The notes below the pieces were generated by a model, which was not told the DNA's origin, ran no database searches, and saw only the letters and a list, made by a program, of their open reading frames with translations. Shown piece after piece: positions 25,047 to 33,582 of a DNA stretch of 41,507 nucleotides. The translations under genes and the position numbers were made by a program. The stretch is taken from NCBI GenBank assembly GCA_023489485.1, contig JAMDCU010000139.1, positions 2,937-44,443 on the forward strand, given 5' to 3'. Within the stretch, counting starts at the first letter, position 1. The number at the start of each line of letters is the position of its first letter. Source of the stretch: Chloroflexota bacterium (GTDB lineage Bacteria > Chloroflexota > Anaerolineae > UBA4142).

Positions 25047-26963
25047 ATGCTTCCTGTTGAGCGCCTGCAGACGATTCCGCTGTTTGCCAAACTAGACAGT
25101 CAGGTGCTGGCGCGCATGGCACCTCTGTTTCATCATGCCCGCTTCAAGTTTGGGGACACGATCTACCGGCAGGGCGACGCGGGCGAAGCTTTTTACGTGC
25201 TCGATAACGGCATGCTGCGGGTTCACCGCGCCGAGGACTCCGACCGAGAGCAACTCATGGGATATCTGACCGCCCCCGCATTTTTTGGCGAAACCTCCCT
25301 CTTGACCGGGCTCGATCGCGATGTCACCATGGACGTCGTCTCTGCCGAGGCGCAGCTTTTCGTTCTCGCCAAATCCGAGTTCGACGCGCTCCTGGAGGAT
25401 TACCCCCAAGCGCAAGCGGCGCTGCACATTCGGCCGGATGTTCAAGCGCGGCTGGCTCGACGAACATTACCCTGGCTGGCAGAAGGCGAAGTAGTGCTCA
25501 CCTTGACCCGACGGCATTGGTACGCGCTGGTCTCGCGCCTGATGATCCCGGCGATTCTCACGGCCGCGCTCCTTGCCCTCGCCGGTGCGAGTACCTGGGT
25601 TCTTCCTTTGGTTCTAGCCGTGGGCGCCCCATCTCTGATCAGTGATGCTCCTTTCCTCCTTGTCTTGGCAGCTGTCGTCTGGGGGTTCGGTAGCTTCGCG
25701 TGGCACATCCTCGACTGGACGAACGATTACTACATTGTGACGAACAAGCGCGTCGCCCACACGGAACAAGTCGCCCTCTTCTTTGATGAACGGGAGGAAG
25801 CGCCCCTGGAGCAGGTGACCAACGTCCTGGAAACGGTCAATGGCTGGGCGGCACGGCTGTGCGGTTTTTGTGATCTGAGGGTCGAGACGGCGGGGGATAT
25901 GGAGATTCATTTCAGCTTTGCCCCGCGCTCGGCCCGGATTCGCCAGCAAGTGTTTGAGCAGCTTGACCGGATTCGTAGCCAGGGGGAGTCGTACGAGCGG
26001 GATCAAGTTCGGGAAGACATCCGCGCCCAATCATGGCAGCACCTGGCGCCCGATCTCATACCGCCTACAACCGGCAGCCGCGCAGACTCGGGCGAGGCGG
26101 CCCTTGCTCGACAGGCATCGCCGATAGGGCCACAACTATCCGGTCAAGACGCCGAAAACACTGTCCGACCCGGCTCGATTTCCTCTCACCGCGAAGAAAC
26201 GGCCACTGTTCCACAGCAGCCGCGGCGATGGCGCAAGCGATCGGGCTTGGGCAAATGGATCAACGATTGGTTTGGCCTGCGAATTGAAGAGACGGACCGC
26301 ATCACGTGGCGCAAGCATTGGTTCGTTCTCTTGGACCGGATTGCAGAGCCGGCCCTGTCCTTTGCGATTATCCTGGCGGTGGGCCTGCTGCACCTCTCGG
26401 GCATTGTGCCTTTGCGCGTGCTCGGCACTGCCGTCCAGTCGGTCTTTGTCGTAATCTTTCTCGTGTGCCTTTGGGGGTTGATGCTCAGCTTGATCGTTTT
26501 CTGGGCCTGGTATCGTTATGAGGACTGGAGCAACGACGTCTACCGCGTCACGGCGGATCGGGTGGTGGATGTCGAGCGCAGCCCGTTCGGGCTGAGAGAG
26601 CGATCGATTGAGACGACCCTCGACCGGGTGCAGAACATTTCCTTTTCCAAAAAGGGGATCCTCGCGAACCTGTTCAATTTCGGGGATTTGATCATCGAGA
26701 CGGCGGGGGCCGGGCGTCTCATCTTCTACAATGTGGTTGAACCCCGTGAGGCGAGCGCGGAGATCTTTCACCGCCGCGAAGCGCACCGCCATCAGTTTCG
26801 TCGCGAGCAGGCAGTCCGCGAGCGGCAGCAGTTTTTAGACTGGTTCATGGAGTACCATCGCCTCGTGCAGCCGCAAGAAGATGTCAAGCCGCCGGGCAGC
26901 CCCATGTCCCCCGGTGCTCGTTCTGGTCCTCTCACGCCGAGAGACGATTCCAAACCGGCATAA
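25047..26963 (+). CDS. cyclic-nucleotide-binding-domain protein with duplicated TM-bPH modules
   Basis: Residues 1-125 of this 638-aa protein form a cNMP-binding-like beta-roll (PLFHHARFKFGDTIYRQGDAGEAFYVLDNG, FFGETSLLTG). The rest is duplicated: two membrane helices (about 160-225), a bacterial PH-like domain (DWTNDYYIVTNKRVAHTEQ..., about 228-315), a disordered linker, then two more helices (about 435-490) and a second bPH domain (DWSNDVYRVTADRVVDVER..., about 495-585). It is probably a membrane sensor or scaffold; the ligand and output are unknown. No Shine-Dalgarno is obvious at ATG 25047, so the start is tentative. A DUF58 gene follows 98 bases downstream. Confidence 0.8.
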   Translation: MLPVERLQTIPLFAKLDSQVLARMAPLFHHARFKFGDTIYRQGDAGEAFYVLDNGMLRVHRAEDSDREQLMGYLTAPAFFGETSLLTGLDRDVTMDVVSAEAQLFVLAKSEFDALLEDYPQAQAALHIRPDVQARLARRTLPWLAEGEVVLTLTRRHWYALVSRLMIPAILTAALLALAGASTWVLPLVLAVGAPSLISDAPFLLVLAAVVWGFGSFAWHILDWTNDYYIVTNKRVAHTEQVALFFDEREEAPLEQVTNVLETVNGWAARLCGFCDLRVETAGDMEIHFSFAPRSARIRQQVFEQLDRIRSQGESYERDQVREDIRAQSWQHLAPDLIPPTTGSRADSGEAALARQASPIGPQLSGQDAENTVRPGSISSHREETATVPQQPRRWRKRSGLGKWINDWFGLRIEETDRITWRKHWFVLLDRIAEPALSFAIILAVGLLHLSGIVPLRVLGTAVQSVFVVIFLVCLWGLMLSLIVFWAWYRYEDWSNDVYRVTADRVVDVERSPFGLRERSIETTLDRVQNISFSKKGILANLFNFGDLIIETAGAGRLIFYNVVEPREASAEIFHRREAHRHQFRREQAVRERQQFLDWFMEYHRLVQPQEDVKPPGSPMSPGARSGPLTPRDDSKPA

Positions 26964-27061
26964 AGCCGGCTCGCGCGCCGTTTCATTCAGTGGGCGAGGC
27001 GGTTGGCAGGTGCGCCGCACCGGTGTGGGTTGCAGAGAGCTAGAGCTAGGATCGATCAGAA

Positions 27062-28408
27062 ATGAAAAGAGTACGTCGCTTGCTGCGGGAACCGATCTGG
27101 ATCCCGTTGCGCTCCGGGCCGCTTCATATTTCCATGCGGCACTGGCCCCTCCTGCTGATTTGGGTCATTCTCACCGCGTTTGCATTCCAAACCGAGCGCG
27201 ACATCTTTTTCCGTCTCTCCTACCTTATCTTGGCCGTCATCTTCCTCTCGTTCCTCTGGGCAGCTTATAGCGTCTTTACCTTTCAATTAGAGCGCCGGCT
27301 CGTTACCCCTCGCACGCAAGTCGGCCGTGTGGCCGAGGAGCTTTTCCTCGTGCGGAACAGCGGTGCTCTGGCCAAGATTTGGATGGAGGTACGAGACGAA
27401 TCCGAGTTGCCCGGGCATCGGGTGGGTCGTGTATTAAATGGGCTGCAAGCAGGAGTCCGCTGGAGCTGGAATGTGCGCACCCTCTGCCGTCAGCGCGGGC
27501 GCTTTCATCTCGGCCCCATCACACTCGCGTCCGGGGATCCCTTTGGTCTCTTTGTCTTTCAACGGCGCTTGCCGAACACAGCCGCGAGCCTCACCGTTTA
27601 TCCCATGGCCGTCGATCTCCCTGTCTTTGCTCCTCCCATGGGGCACCTGTCTGGAGGCGATACTCAGCGACGCCGCACGCACCACACCACGACGAATGTG
27701 GTGGGCACACGTGAGTATGCGCCCGGGGATTCTTTCAACCGCATTCATTGGCGTTCGACCGCTCGCACCGACCGCCTGATCGTCAAAGAATTCGAGCTCG
27801 ATCCCTCGGCGGATGTGTGGGTCTTTCTAGACATGGAGCGAGGAGTGCAGGCGAGCAAGCCCCTGGACGACGGCGAGGATCTTTCGGACCTGGGCCAGAT
27901 GTGGTTTGGCAATCAACGCACACGCCTCACGCCCAGCACGGAAGAGTACGACGTTTCTATCGCGGCCACGGTTGCCAGATACTATTTACGGCAGCATCGA
28001 GCAGTGGGTCTGGTCGCCTACGGGCATCATCGCGAGCTCATCCAGCCGGACCGGGGCGACCGGCAGCTCAATCGCCTTCTGGAGGTGCTTGCCGTCCTGC
28101 GCGCGGAGGGGAATTTGCCGTTCAGCCACGTGCTCGGCGTGGAAAGCGCGCACCTGGGGCGCAATATCACCGTCGTCACGGTTTGCCCTTCCGCCGACTT
28201 GGAATGGATCAAGACGGCACGGGAAGCCAAGCGCCGGGGTCTCCGCGTCATCTCCGTGCTCACTGACATCAACACCTTTGGCGGCCGCGGCGAAACCAAG
28301 GCCGCTGCTTCAGAGCTCTTTGCGAGTGGGATTCCGAACTATGTCGTGCGCGAGGGAGACGACTTGCGGGGTGTACTGGGGCAGTGGGCGAGCGGTCCTA
28401 CTCCCTAA
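27062..28408 (+). CDS. DUF58 domain protein
   Basis: The 448-aa protein has two N-terminal membrane helices (about 25-80) and then the DUF58 core: GTREYAPGDSFNRIHWRSTARTDRLIVKEFE is the diagnostic block, followed by a vWA-like region starting DVWVFLDME. DUF58 proteins usually sit beside a MoxR AAA ATPase and a transglutaminase; neither is present here, only the cNMP-bPH membrane protein upstream. The function in envelope maintenance is inferred for the family. Its last 11 bases overlap the end of the convergent methylase-like gene. Confidence 0.9.
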   Translation: MKRVRRLLREPIWIPLRSGPLHISMRHWPLLLIWVILTAFAFQTERDIFFRLSYLILAVIFLSFLWAAYSVFTFQLERRLVTPRTQVGRVAEELFLVRNSGALAKIWMEVRDESELPGHRVGRVLNGLQAGVRWSWNVRTLCRQRGRFHLGPITLASGDPFGLFVFQRRLPNTAASLTVYPMAVDLPVFAPPMGHLSGGDTQRRRTHHTTTNVVGTREYAPGDSFNRIHWRSTARTDRLIVKEFELDPSADVWVFLDMERGVQASKPLDDGEDLSDLGQMWFGNQRTRLTPSTEEYDVSIAATVARYYLRQHRAVGLVAYGHHRELIQPDRGDRQLNRLLEVLAVLRAEGNLPFSHVLGVESAHLGRNITVVTVCPSADLEWIKTAREAKRRGLRVISVLTDINTFGGRGETKAAASELFASGIPNYVVREGDDLRGVLGQWASGPTP

Positions 28409-30716
28409 ATAGCTCCAATTGCGTTTGTTCTTCTGCGGCGGGCGGCACAAGACCGGTAATCAAGAGGATGTGCTGCCGCTCGACCTTTTCCTGCTCCAGC
28501 AGCTTGTCGACAAACGGCAGCCGGACCCAACCCCAGCCGGCATCGTGGAACGCTTCTGCCAGGGTAGGCAGTTGTCGCACCTTGGCTTGCAGCAAGGGGA
28601 CGCGCGCTTCGGGGATGATGAGGTAACCGTGGCTCGGGGCGATTTGAATGCGCGTGAGGTCGCCAAAGTAGGCGCGCGATCGCCAGACAAAACCGTGAGC
28701 CATTTCCCCTTCCGCCTCCCAGGTCAGATCAAAGGGCGCAGATTGTGCAACACGATACTGCAGCCGTTCGCCTAGATCCGCCAGCTGTTCAAGGGCATGC
28801 GCCTTCTCCTGCTCCGGGTCCTCTTCCCGCCACTGCCAGACGGCGGCTTGCTTATCGTGCGCTTGATCCGCAGCTTGGACCGCATAGGCCTGGGCGCATA
28901 GATCGATCAACCCGGCTTCCGGGGTGAGATCGCCGGGAAAGCGCAGATAAATCGCGTCCTCCAATTCTTGTCGGGTAGCCGATTTTCCCGCGAAGAGAAT
29001 CTCGCGCACAGCATCGTCCACCCGGTCGACCAGGGGTGGGTCCAGCGTTGCAGCTGAAACGCGTCTTAACCAAAGGAATTGGTCGGCCGTAGAATAATGA
29101 TCAATGTCCTGGGCGTACCCCTCCGTCAACCCCTCTCTTACAGCGGAAAAGGCAAAACGCCCCGGCCCCGTTTTGGGATAGAGTGCGGCCGTCTGGGCGA
29201 GGTAGCCCTCCCGGGCGAGGCGAGTAAAGGCTGCGAGGTGTAACCACGAATAGGTAAGAGGTTCGCCCCGCCGGGTCAGGACGTCCCTCCCCGCCTCGTA
29301 AGCCGCCTTCCGCATCTTTCTCGCCAGCTCCCCTTCGGAGAGCGAGACCCCTTTCTCGCCTCCGGGCACAAACGAAATCCGGTAATTGCCGCGCACACTG
29401 TCGAACTCGCGGCGAGCGCAATCGCCGAGCGCGGGCTGAAACATCATAGTCTCAAGGTCGAAGCCCACCCGCGCCGCAGATAAGAGGAGTGCCTCTACAG
29501 GTTCGTGCCACGCTTCGCGGAAAATGAACGCCGCGCGTCCTTCAGAGTGGAGGAGTTTTGCAAGTGCCTCCATTGCTGTCTCGAGGAGGTCGGCATACCA
29601 ACGCCTTTCCCAATTGGGATCGCCTTTGTGCGTGTCGAGGGCGGGAACGAGCGATTTCACTGCGGACCGCCCGAGTACCCACGCGCCCCAAAAGTAAGAG
29701 AGAGCCCAGACGGCGAGCCGACGTTGCGGTCCGGCAGTCAGGACGCATGTGGCCGTATGCGATGGGATGGCGCGGCCAAGGGCCTTGGCGCTCCCGCGCC
29801 CCATGAACACGCGGGCGTGCTCTGCTAGAATCACGTCCGCGGTGGACGGAGAGAGGGTCAAGTTCCAGCGTGCACCAATCTCTGCCAAGCGGTGTACTGT
29901 TTGTTCCATCTCCGTCCACAAATTGAGCTCGACAAATTCCTTGTGGGCTTTGAGCTGAGCTGTCGCATCTGCCGCGGGGTCGTTGTAGAAAGAAGAGCCG
30001 CGGTCGAGGAGATGCAAGAGCAGGAGCAGCAAGAGGTCGCGCTCGCGCCGAGCGTGAAACAGCGTATCGATTTTCACGGTGAGGGTGACGAGGGCATAAA
30101 GATTGCGGGGCGTATAGAGATCCAGAATCTTGCGCGTCCGCTCGTCGTACCTATTCCCTTCTGGCGCAATTCGTTGAAAGGCGAAATGATAGTGAAAGCC
30201 GTGTGGGTCAAAGCGAGCCGCCTGCTCTCGATCTTCATCAGAGGCGGGGCCGTCATAGGTCTCGCCGCAGTACGCGCAAACATAATGCCGCCGGACCGGA
30301 CCGATACCGCGTGCCCATATAAAAAAAGTGGCGGGCGTCAATTGATGACAGCCCGCGCAGGTCGTGGAGTAAAGCTGGCTGATATGAGCGCGCAAGGACG
30401 CTTCATCTTTGATCGCGTCTCCCAGCTCCGTCAGTGCGGCGTTCATTTCTGGGGGCGGAGGCAGAGTCGCGACCGTTCGCGCGAGCCAGCTAAAGAGAGG
30501 ATTGCTCTCCACGGCAATCACCCGCCGGCCGAGCTTGTGAGCGGCACAGGCAACGGTCGGCGTGCTGGCAAAGGGGTCAATCACCAGATCGCCGGGAGCC
30601 GTGAGCGCGGTCAAATATGCTTCCACCACGCTGGCCGGTGGCCGGTTGAGAAAGCTGTGGAGAGGGTAGAAAACGGAGGGGTCGCGGTCTGGGATGAACC
30701 AAGCTGGTGTGTCCAC
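28398..30716 (-). CDS. divergent DNA methylase-like protein with zinc ribbon
   Basis: The 772-aa protein shows a SAM-binding motif I of the N6/N4 methyltransferase kind (LVIDPFASTPTVACAAHKLG, about 44-63, then VIAVESNP) and a zinc ribbon at Cys 120, 123, 147 and 150. A later segment (RWYADLLETAMEALAKLLHSEG and following) resembles the end of the methylase fold. I find no DPPY/NPPF catalytic motif. The C-terminal 200 residues are unassigned. GTG 30716 is preferred: TATACT (30729-30724) lies 7 bases upstream and the earlier frame has no family character, so the message is probably leaderless. No restriction gene is adjacent. It could be a solitary or inactive methylase. Confidence 0.65.
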   Translation of the reverse strand: MDTPAWFIPDRDPSVFYPLHSFLNRPPASVVEAYLTALTAPGDLVIDPFASTPTVACAAHKLGRRVIAVESNPLFSWLARTVATLPPPPEMNAALTELGDAIKDEASLRAHISQLYSTTCAGCHQLTPATFFIWARGIGPVRRHYVCAYCGETYDGPASDEDREQAARFDPHGFHYHFAFQRIAPEGNRYDERTRKILDLYTPRNLYALVTLTVKIDTLFHARRERDLLLLLLLHLLDRGSSFYNDPAADATAQLKAHKEFVELNLWTEMEQTVHRLAEIGARWNLTLSPSTADVILAEHARVFMGRGSAKALGRAIPSHTATCVLTAGPQRRLAVWALSYFWGAWVLGRSAVKSLVPALDTHKGDPNWERRWYADLLETAMEALAKLLHSEGRAAFIFREAWHEPVEALLLSAARVGFDLETMMFQPALGDCARREFDSVRGNYRISFVPGGEKGVSLSEGELARKMRKAAYEAGRDVLTRRGEPLTYSWLHLAAFTRLAREGYLAQTAALYPKTGPGRFAFSAVREGLTEGYAQDIDHYSTADQFLWLRRVSAATLDPPLVDRVDDAVREILFAGKSATRQELEDAIYLRFPGDLTPEAGLIDLCAQAYAVQAADQAHDKQAAVWQWREEDPEQEKAHALEQLADLGERLQYRVAQSAPFDLTWEAEGEMAHGFVWRSRAYFGDLTRIQIAPSHGYLIIPEARVPLLQAKVRQLPTLAEAFHDAGWGWVRLPFVDKLLEQEKVERQHILLITGLVPPAAEEQTQLELFRE

Positions 30717-30723
30717 AGCTAAA

Positions 30724-30752
30724 AGTATAGCATAGGAGCGGGAACAAGTAAA
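30724..30752 (-). promoter_or_regulatory. leaderless promoter of the methylase-like gene
   Basis: On the minus strand TTTACT (30752-30747), a 17-base spacer and TATACT (30729-30724); the GTG start codon is at 30716, 7 bases after the -10 element. Confidence 0.65.
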
Positions 30753-30764
30753 CAAATCCACGTT

Positions 30765-30793
30765 TTTGCAATTCTCGTTCCATTCAGTATAAT
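30765..30793 (+). promoter_or_regulatory. promoter of the lipoprotein remnant and following genes
   Basis: TTTGCA (30765-30770), a 17-base spacer and TATAAT (30788-30793), divergent from the methylase promoter. Confidence 0.7.
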
Positions 30794-30844
30794 GAGCTTC
30801 GCGCCATAACCGCGACCAAACGGACGAGCCACAGGGAGGACAGC

Positions 30845-31267
30845 GTGGATCGACGGCGGGTGGGGGCAATCTTTGCTATTCTCATTACGCTCCTTATCCT
30901 GACCGCTTGCGCGGAGCGGCCGCTCCTCCACTCACGCCGACCGTGTACGCTCCAACCAGCCATTCAGTTTCCGGCTCGCCGGCATCTCCCGTCGCTTTAG
31001 CCGTTGCTTCCCCGGCGGCGCTGGCCTGCCTCGAGGTAGGCGCCGTCCCTGCTAACACCCCCCTGGCCGCGCGGGTGAACGGCCAGGGCATCCCACTCGA
31101 CCTGTACAATCGGCAGGTACAAAGCCCAAGCTGCCCTTGCCCAGCAAGGCACTGACCCTGATACCCAAGCAGGCCGGGAAGCGCTCAAGAGCCTGAGGCA
31201 GCAGGTGCTCGATCAGCTGCAGGCAGTTCGGGACACGATGAGAATCGAGCGGCTCGTACAGCCATGA
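30845..31267 (+). pseudogene. frameshifted lipoprotein gene with SurA_N-like remnant
   Basis: GTG 30845 follows GGGAGG and opens a lipoprotein signal (VGAIFAILITLLILTAC, lipobox cysteine). Coding character then switches frame near 30905-30930 to a Pro/Ser/Ala linker and AARVNGQGIPLDLYNRQV. It switches back near 31117 to YKAQAALAQQGTDPDTQAG, EALKSLRQQVLDQL, ending at TGA 31267. ARVNG..I.L..YNRQV plus LRQQVLDQL is the pattern of SurA N-terminal chaperone domains; no PPIase domain follows. Read straight, the first frame stops early at a TAG near 31000. It is either a decaying gene or a sequence with two indel errors. Confidence 0.65.
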
Positions 31268-31271
31268 AAGG

Positions 31272-32624
31272 ATGCATTTGAAGCGTGCAGTTCCGCTGCT
31301 CTTTTTCCTGAGCGGAGGCCTGCTCCTGATTTTTGGTTTAGGAGCTCTCGGCGCGGCTTTTATTCTTCCCGGCACCGGTGCACCAGATCTGTTCGCGTGG
31401 AAACCGCCGCTGGAGCAAGTGGATAATCGCACCCTCGCGCCGGCAACGGCTCTCTTGCCGCTGACCGGCATGCGGCCCGCGGACGCGCTGAATGCCGCCC
31501 TGGATCAAGGACACTGGGATAACGCCTTTGCATTGATCGCCTATGATCCCAGCCTTTCGGATGCGACACGCATTGGCGCGCTCTTGCAGCTTGGCACGCG
31601 CTATACGGCGGCCAAACAGATGAGCCAGGCGGCTGCCGCCTTTGAAGGTGCCGACCGGATTGCTACGTTAAGCCCATTCCTGTCGGACCGCGTGCGACAG
31701 GACACGTACCTTCAAGTCGCCGCGGGCCTGCGTTCCATGCAAGCGCGTGATGCCGCTCACTTGGCCGTCGACCAGGCTTTTTTGGTCGCACAGTACAGCC
31801 CGGTCTTACGTTGGGACCCAAGCCCCATCCGTTTTACTCAGGTCGCCAATGCCTACGCCGCTTTGGGTGCTCAAGCGCTCGCCGATCGCGCGCGGGGACT
31901 GGGGAATGAGGCGGCAAATGCCAAGGAGGCGGAGGAAACGCTCCTCCCGCGCGAGCCATTCAGTGTGACCCTAGCCACCCTTCCGGCTTCGGCCGAGGTG
32001 GATGCCGCTCGTCAGACGCGCATGGCCGCGGCCCAGCAATTGCTGAACGATGTGCAAGACAATCCTCCCAAGCGCGCGCAAGACTGGCCGCAAGATTCGC
32101 TCGCTCAACTGAGCCAGGCCCTCGTTTCCGAGGACCGCGTGCGACTCGACTACTATGACAAGCAGTTGGCGGCTTCCAAGGAGCCGGCCGTCCAGCTGGC
32201 GCTCTTGACGGACAAGGTCAATTGGCTTGCGCTCAAATATAGGATCGCCCGGGGGGCTTTTGGGGTGAGCATCGTGCAGGCTTGGGAGAAAGATGCGCCC
32301 GCCACCGCCGAGGCTTACAGCCAAGCGTGGGGAGATCTTTTCCGTCTCTACGAGCACGAAGCCGAGTCCATCCCGAACGCGCAGGCCGTGAGCCAGGCGT
32401 CAGAAGATGTGTTGCGTCAGGAGTTGCTCGCTCTTCGGTGGGGCTGGTATCGCGGCACCACGGAGCAGGACTTGCACACGGCGCTCGCCGGTGTCAGCGG
32501 CCAGCTGCGGGATGCTTCGATTGTCTCCCTGCGCGTGGACCTTCTCACCCGCAGCGGCAAGAGCTTGGATCTTCTTGTTCCCGATGAGCTGTACGGCAAG
32601 AACGATCAGGCGCTCCCCAAGTAG
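31272..32624 (+). CDS. membrane-anchored helical-repeat protein of unknown function
   Basis: The 450-aa protein starts with one hydrophobic anchor (VPLLFFLSGGLLLIFGLGALGAAFIL), then an extracytoplasmic Ala/Gln/Leu-rich helical body. TPR-like stretches can be seen (LNAALDQGHWDNAFALIAYDP, LQLGTRYTAAKQMSQAAAAFEGADRI, VANAYAALGAQALADRARGLG). I do not recognise a named family. AAAGG sits directly before ATG 31272 and the gene begins four bases after the lipoprotein remnant's stop, so the two were probably co-transcribed. A perfect 16-bp palindrome (32652-32667) follows the gene. Confidence 0.75.
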   Translation: MHLKRAVPLLFFLSGGLLLIFGLGALGAAFILPGTGAPDLFAWKPPLEQVDNRTLAPATALLPLTGMRPADALNAALDQGHWDNAFALIAYDPSLSDATRIGALLQLGTRYTAAKQMSQAAAAFEGADRIATLSPFLSDRVRQDTYLQVAAGLRSMQARDAAHLAVDQAFLVAQYSPVLRWDPSPIRFTQVANAYAALGAQALADRARGLGNEAANAKEAEETLLPREPFSVTLATLPASAEVDAARQTRMAAAQQLLNDVQDNPPKRAQDWPQDSLAQLSQALVSEDRVRLDYYDKQLAASKEPAVQLALLTDKVNWLALKYRIARGAFGVSIVQAWEKDAPATAEAYSQAWGDLFRLYEHEAESIPNAQAVSQASEDVLRQELLALRWGWYRGTTEQDLHTALAGVSGQLRDASIVSLRVDLLTRSGKSLDLLVPDELYGKNDQALPK

Positions 32625-32651
32625 TCTTTGGATTTCTAGTTTCCGTCCGAC

Positions 32652-32667
32652 GGCGGGAATTCCCGCC
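32652..32667. repeat. 16-bp perfect palindrome
   Basis: GGCGGGAATTCCCGCC is its own reverse complement, in the 139-base spacer downstream of 32624. It could be a protein-binding site or a short stem; no T-run follows. Confidence 0.5.
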
Positions 32668-32763
32668 ACTTGGACTAGCCCGATAAGCCTATTCCAAAAC
32701 CGCGTGTATTTGCTATGATAGCTTTATCAGACAAATCCTAAATCGAAAATCGCCCAGGGGTGG

Positions 32764-33468
32764 ATGATGAAAAACATCCGCGAAGAGACCTTTCAAATGG
32801 CAACGGTGGTGGTAGTCGTCCTGACGGTACTCGTCTGCATGGCATTCATTGTCATCTTCGTCAATCCACAGATTGCGCTCAACCCGCTCAAGCCCCACCT
32901 TGTCGTTACCACCGGGATCGCAGCCCGTCTCCAGCCTACCTGGACTCCGACTCCGACGAATACGCCAACCCTGACTCCGACGCCGACTTTGACCCCGACG
33001 CCAACCCTGACGCCTCTGCCGACGAGAACGCCGACCAGAACGCCCGTCCCGACGCAAAGGCCGCCCATCCCGACTCGCAAGCCGATTCCTCCGACGAGCC
33101 CTCCTTACGCCTACAAAACGTTCCTGAAAGGTTGCTATCATTCCGGTGGTACTTTTATTGAAGGGATCGTCTACAACAATGACGGTTCCGAGTTGTCGGG
33201 TGTGCGAGTCGCGATGAGTACGGGCCCGGGGCCTGGGAACGGCGATGTGTACTATGCGACCAGCGGGTCGCAGGGAAAGAGCGCCGGCTATTATGTTCAC
33301 ATTCTTGCAGGCAACGGCGCTCGCCCCGGAAGTTACTATGTATGGGCTGCGGACGCCAACGGCAATGCCCTGTCCGACCCATATTCCGGCCATGTAGTGA
33401 CCAACGCGAATGGCCCGAATGACCCCATGTCTTGCTGGCGCGCGGAGGTGAATTTTATGCGCCGATAG
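32764..33468 (+). CDS. membrane-anchored protein with TP-repeat stalk and beta-sandwich-like domain
   Basis: The 234-aa protein has an N-terminal membrane segment (MATVVVVVLTVLVCMAFIVIFV), a Thr-Pro stalk (about residues 58-117) and a C-terminal domain starting YKTFLKGCYHSGGTFIEGIVYNNDGSELSGVRVAM. G.V.N..G..L.GV.V resembles carboxypeptidase-regulatory or transthyretin-like beta sandwiches. The TP stalk is typical of surface-exposed proteins in Anaerolineae. A GGGG tract precedes ATG 32764; ATG 32767 is equally possible. Role unknown; probably displayed outside the cell. Confidence 0.75.
   Translation: MMKNIREETFQMATVVVVVLTVLVCMAFIVIFVNPQIALNPLKPHLVVTTGIAARLQPTWTPTPTNTPTLTPTPTLTPTPTLTPLPTRTPTRTPVPTQRPPIPTRKPIPPTSPPYAYKTFLKGCYHSGGTFIEGIVYNNDGSELSGVRVAMSTGPGPGNGDVYYATSGSQGKSAGYYVHILAGNGARPGSYYVWAADANGNALSDPYSGHVVTNANGPNDPMSCWRAEVNFMRR
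32940..33090 (+). repeat. ACTCCGACGCC-type coding repeats (TP stalk)
   Basis: Degenerate repeats of ACTCCGACGCCGACN encode TPTPTLTPTPTLTP and related units. Such tracts vary in length by slippage and often collapse in assemblies. Confidence 0.8.
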
Positions 33469-33518
33469 AGGGCGGCTCTATCTTTCCGCGGGGCTCGATT
33501 TGGGGGCAGTAAGTACTA

Positions 33519-33547
33519 TTGACCCTGTATATGGCGGATGATAGAAT
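33519..33547 (+). promoter_or_regulatory. promoter of the winged-helix gene
   Basis: TTGACC (33519-33524), a 17-base spacer and TAGAAT (33542-33547). Transcription from here would start near 33554, after the first in-frame ATG (33538), which supports a GTG start at 33583. Confidence 0.65.
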
Positions 33548-33582
33548 CGGAAGGACATAGGCTCTCGCATGACGGAGATACA

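Noticed and set aside
32714-32719. TGCTATGAT as an extended -10 promoter for the TP-stalk gene
   Set aside because: The -10 is plausible, but no -35 is present and the upstream gene could supply transcription; too weak to list.
32940-33090. TP-coding repeats as a CRISPR-like array
   Set aside because: Units are degenerate, contiguous and in frame, without unique spacers.
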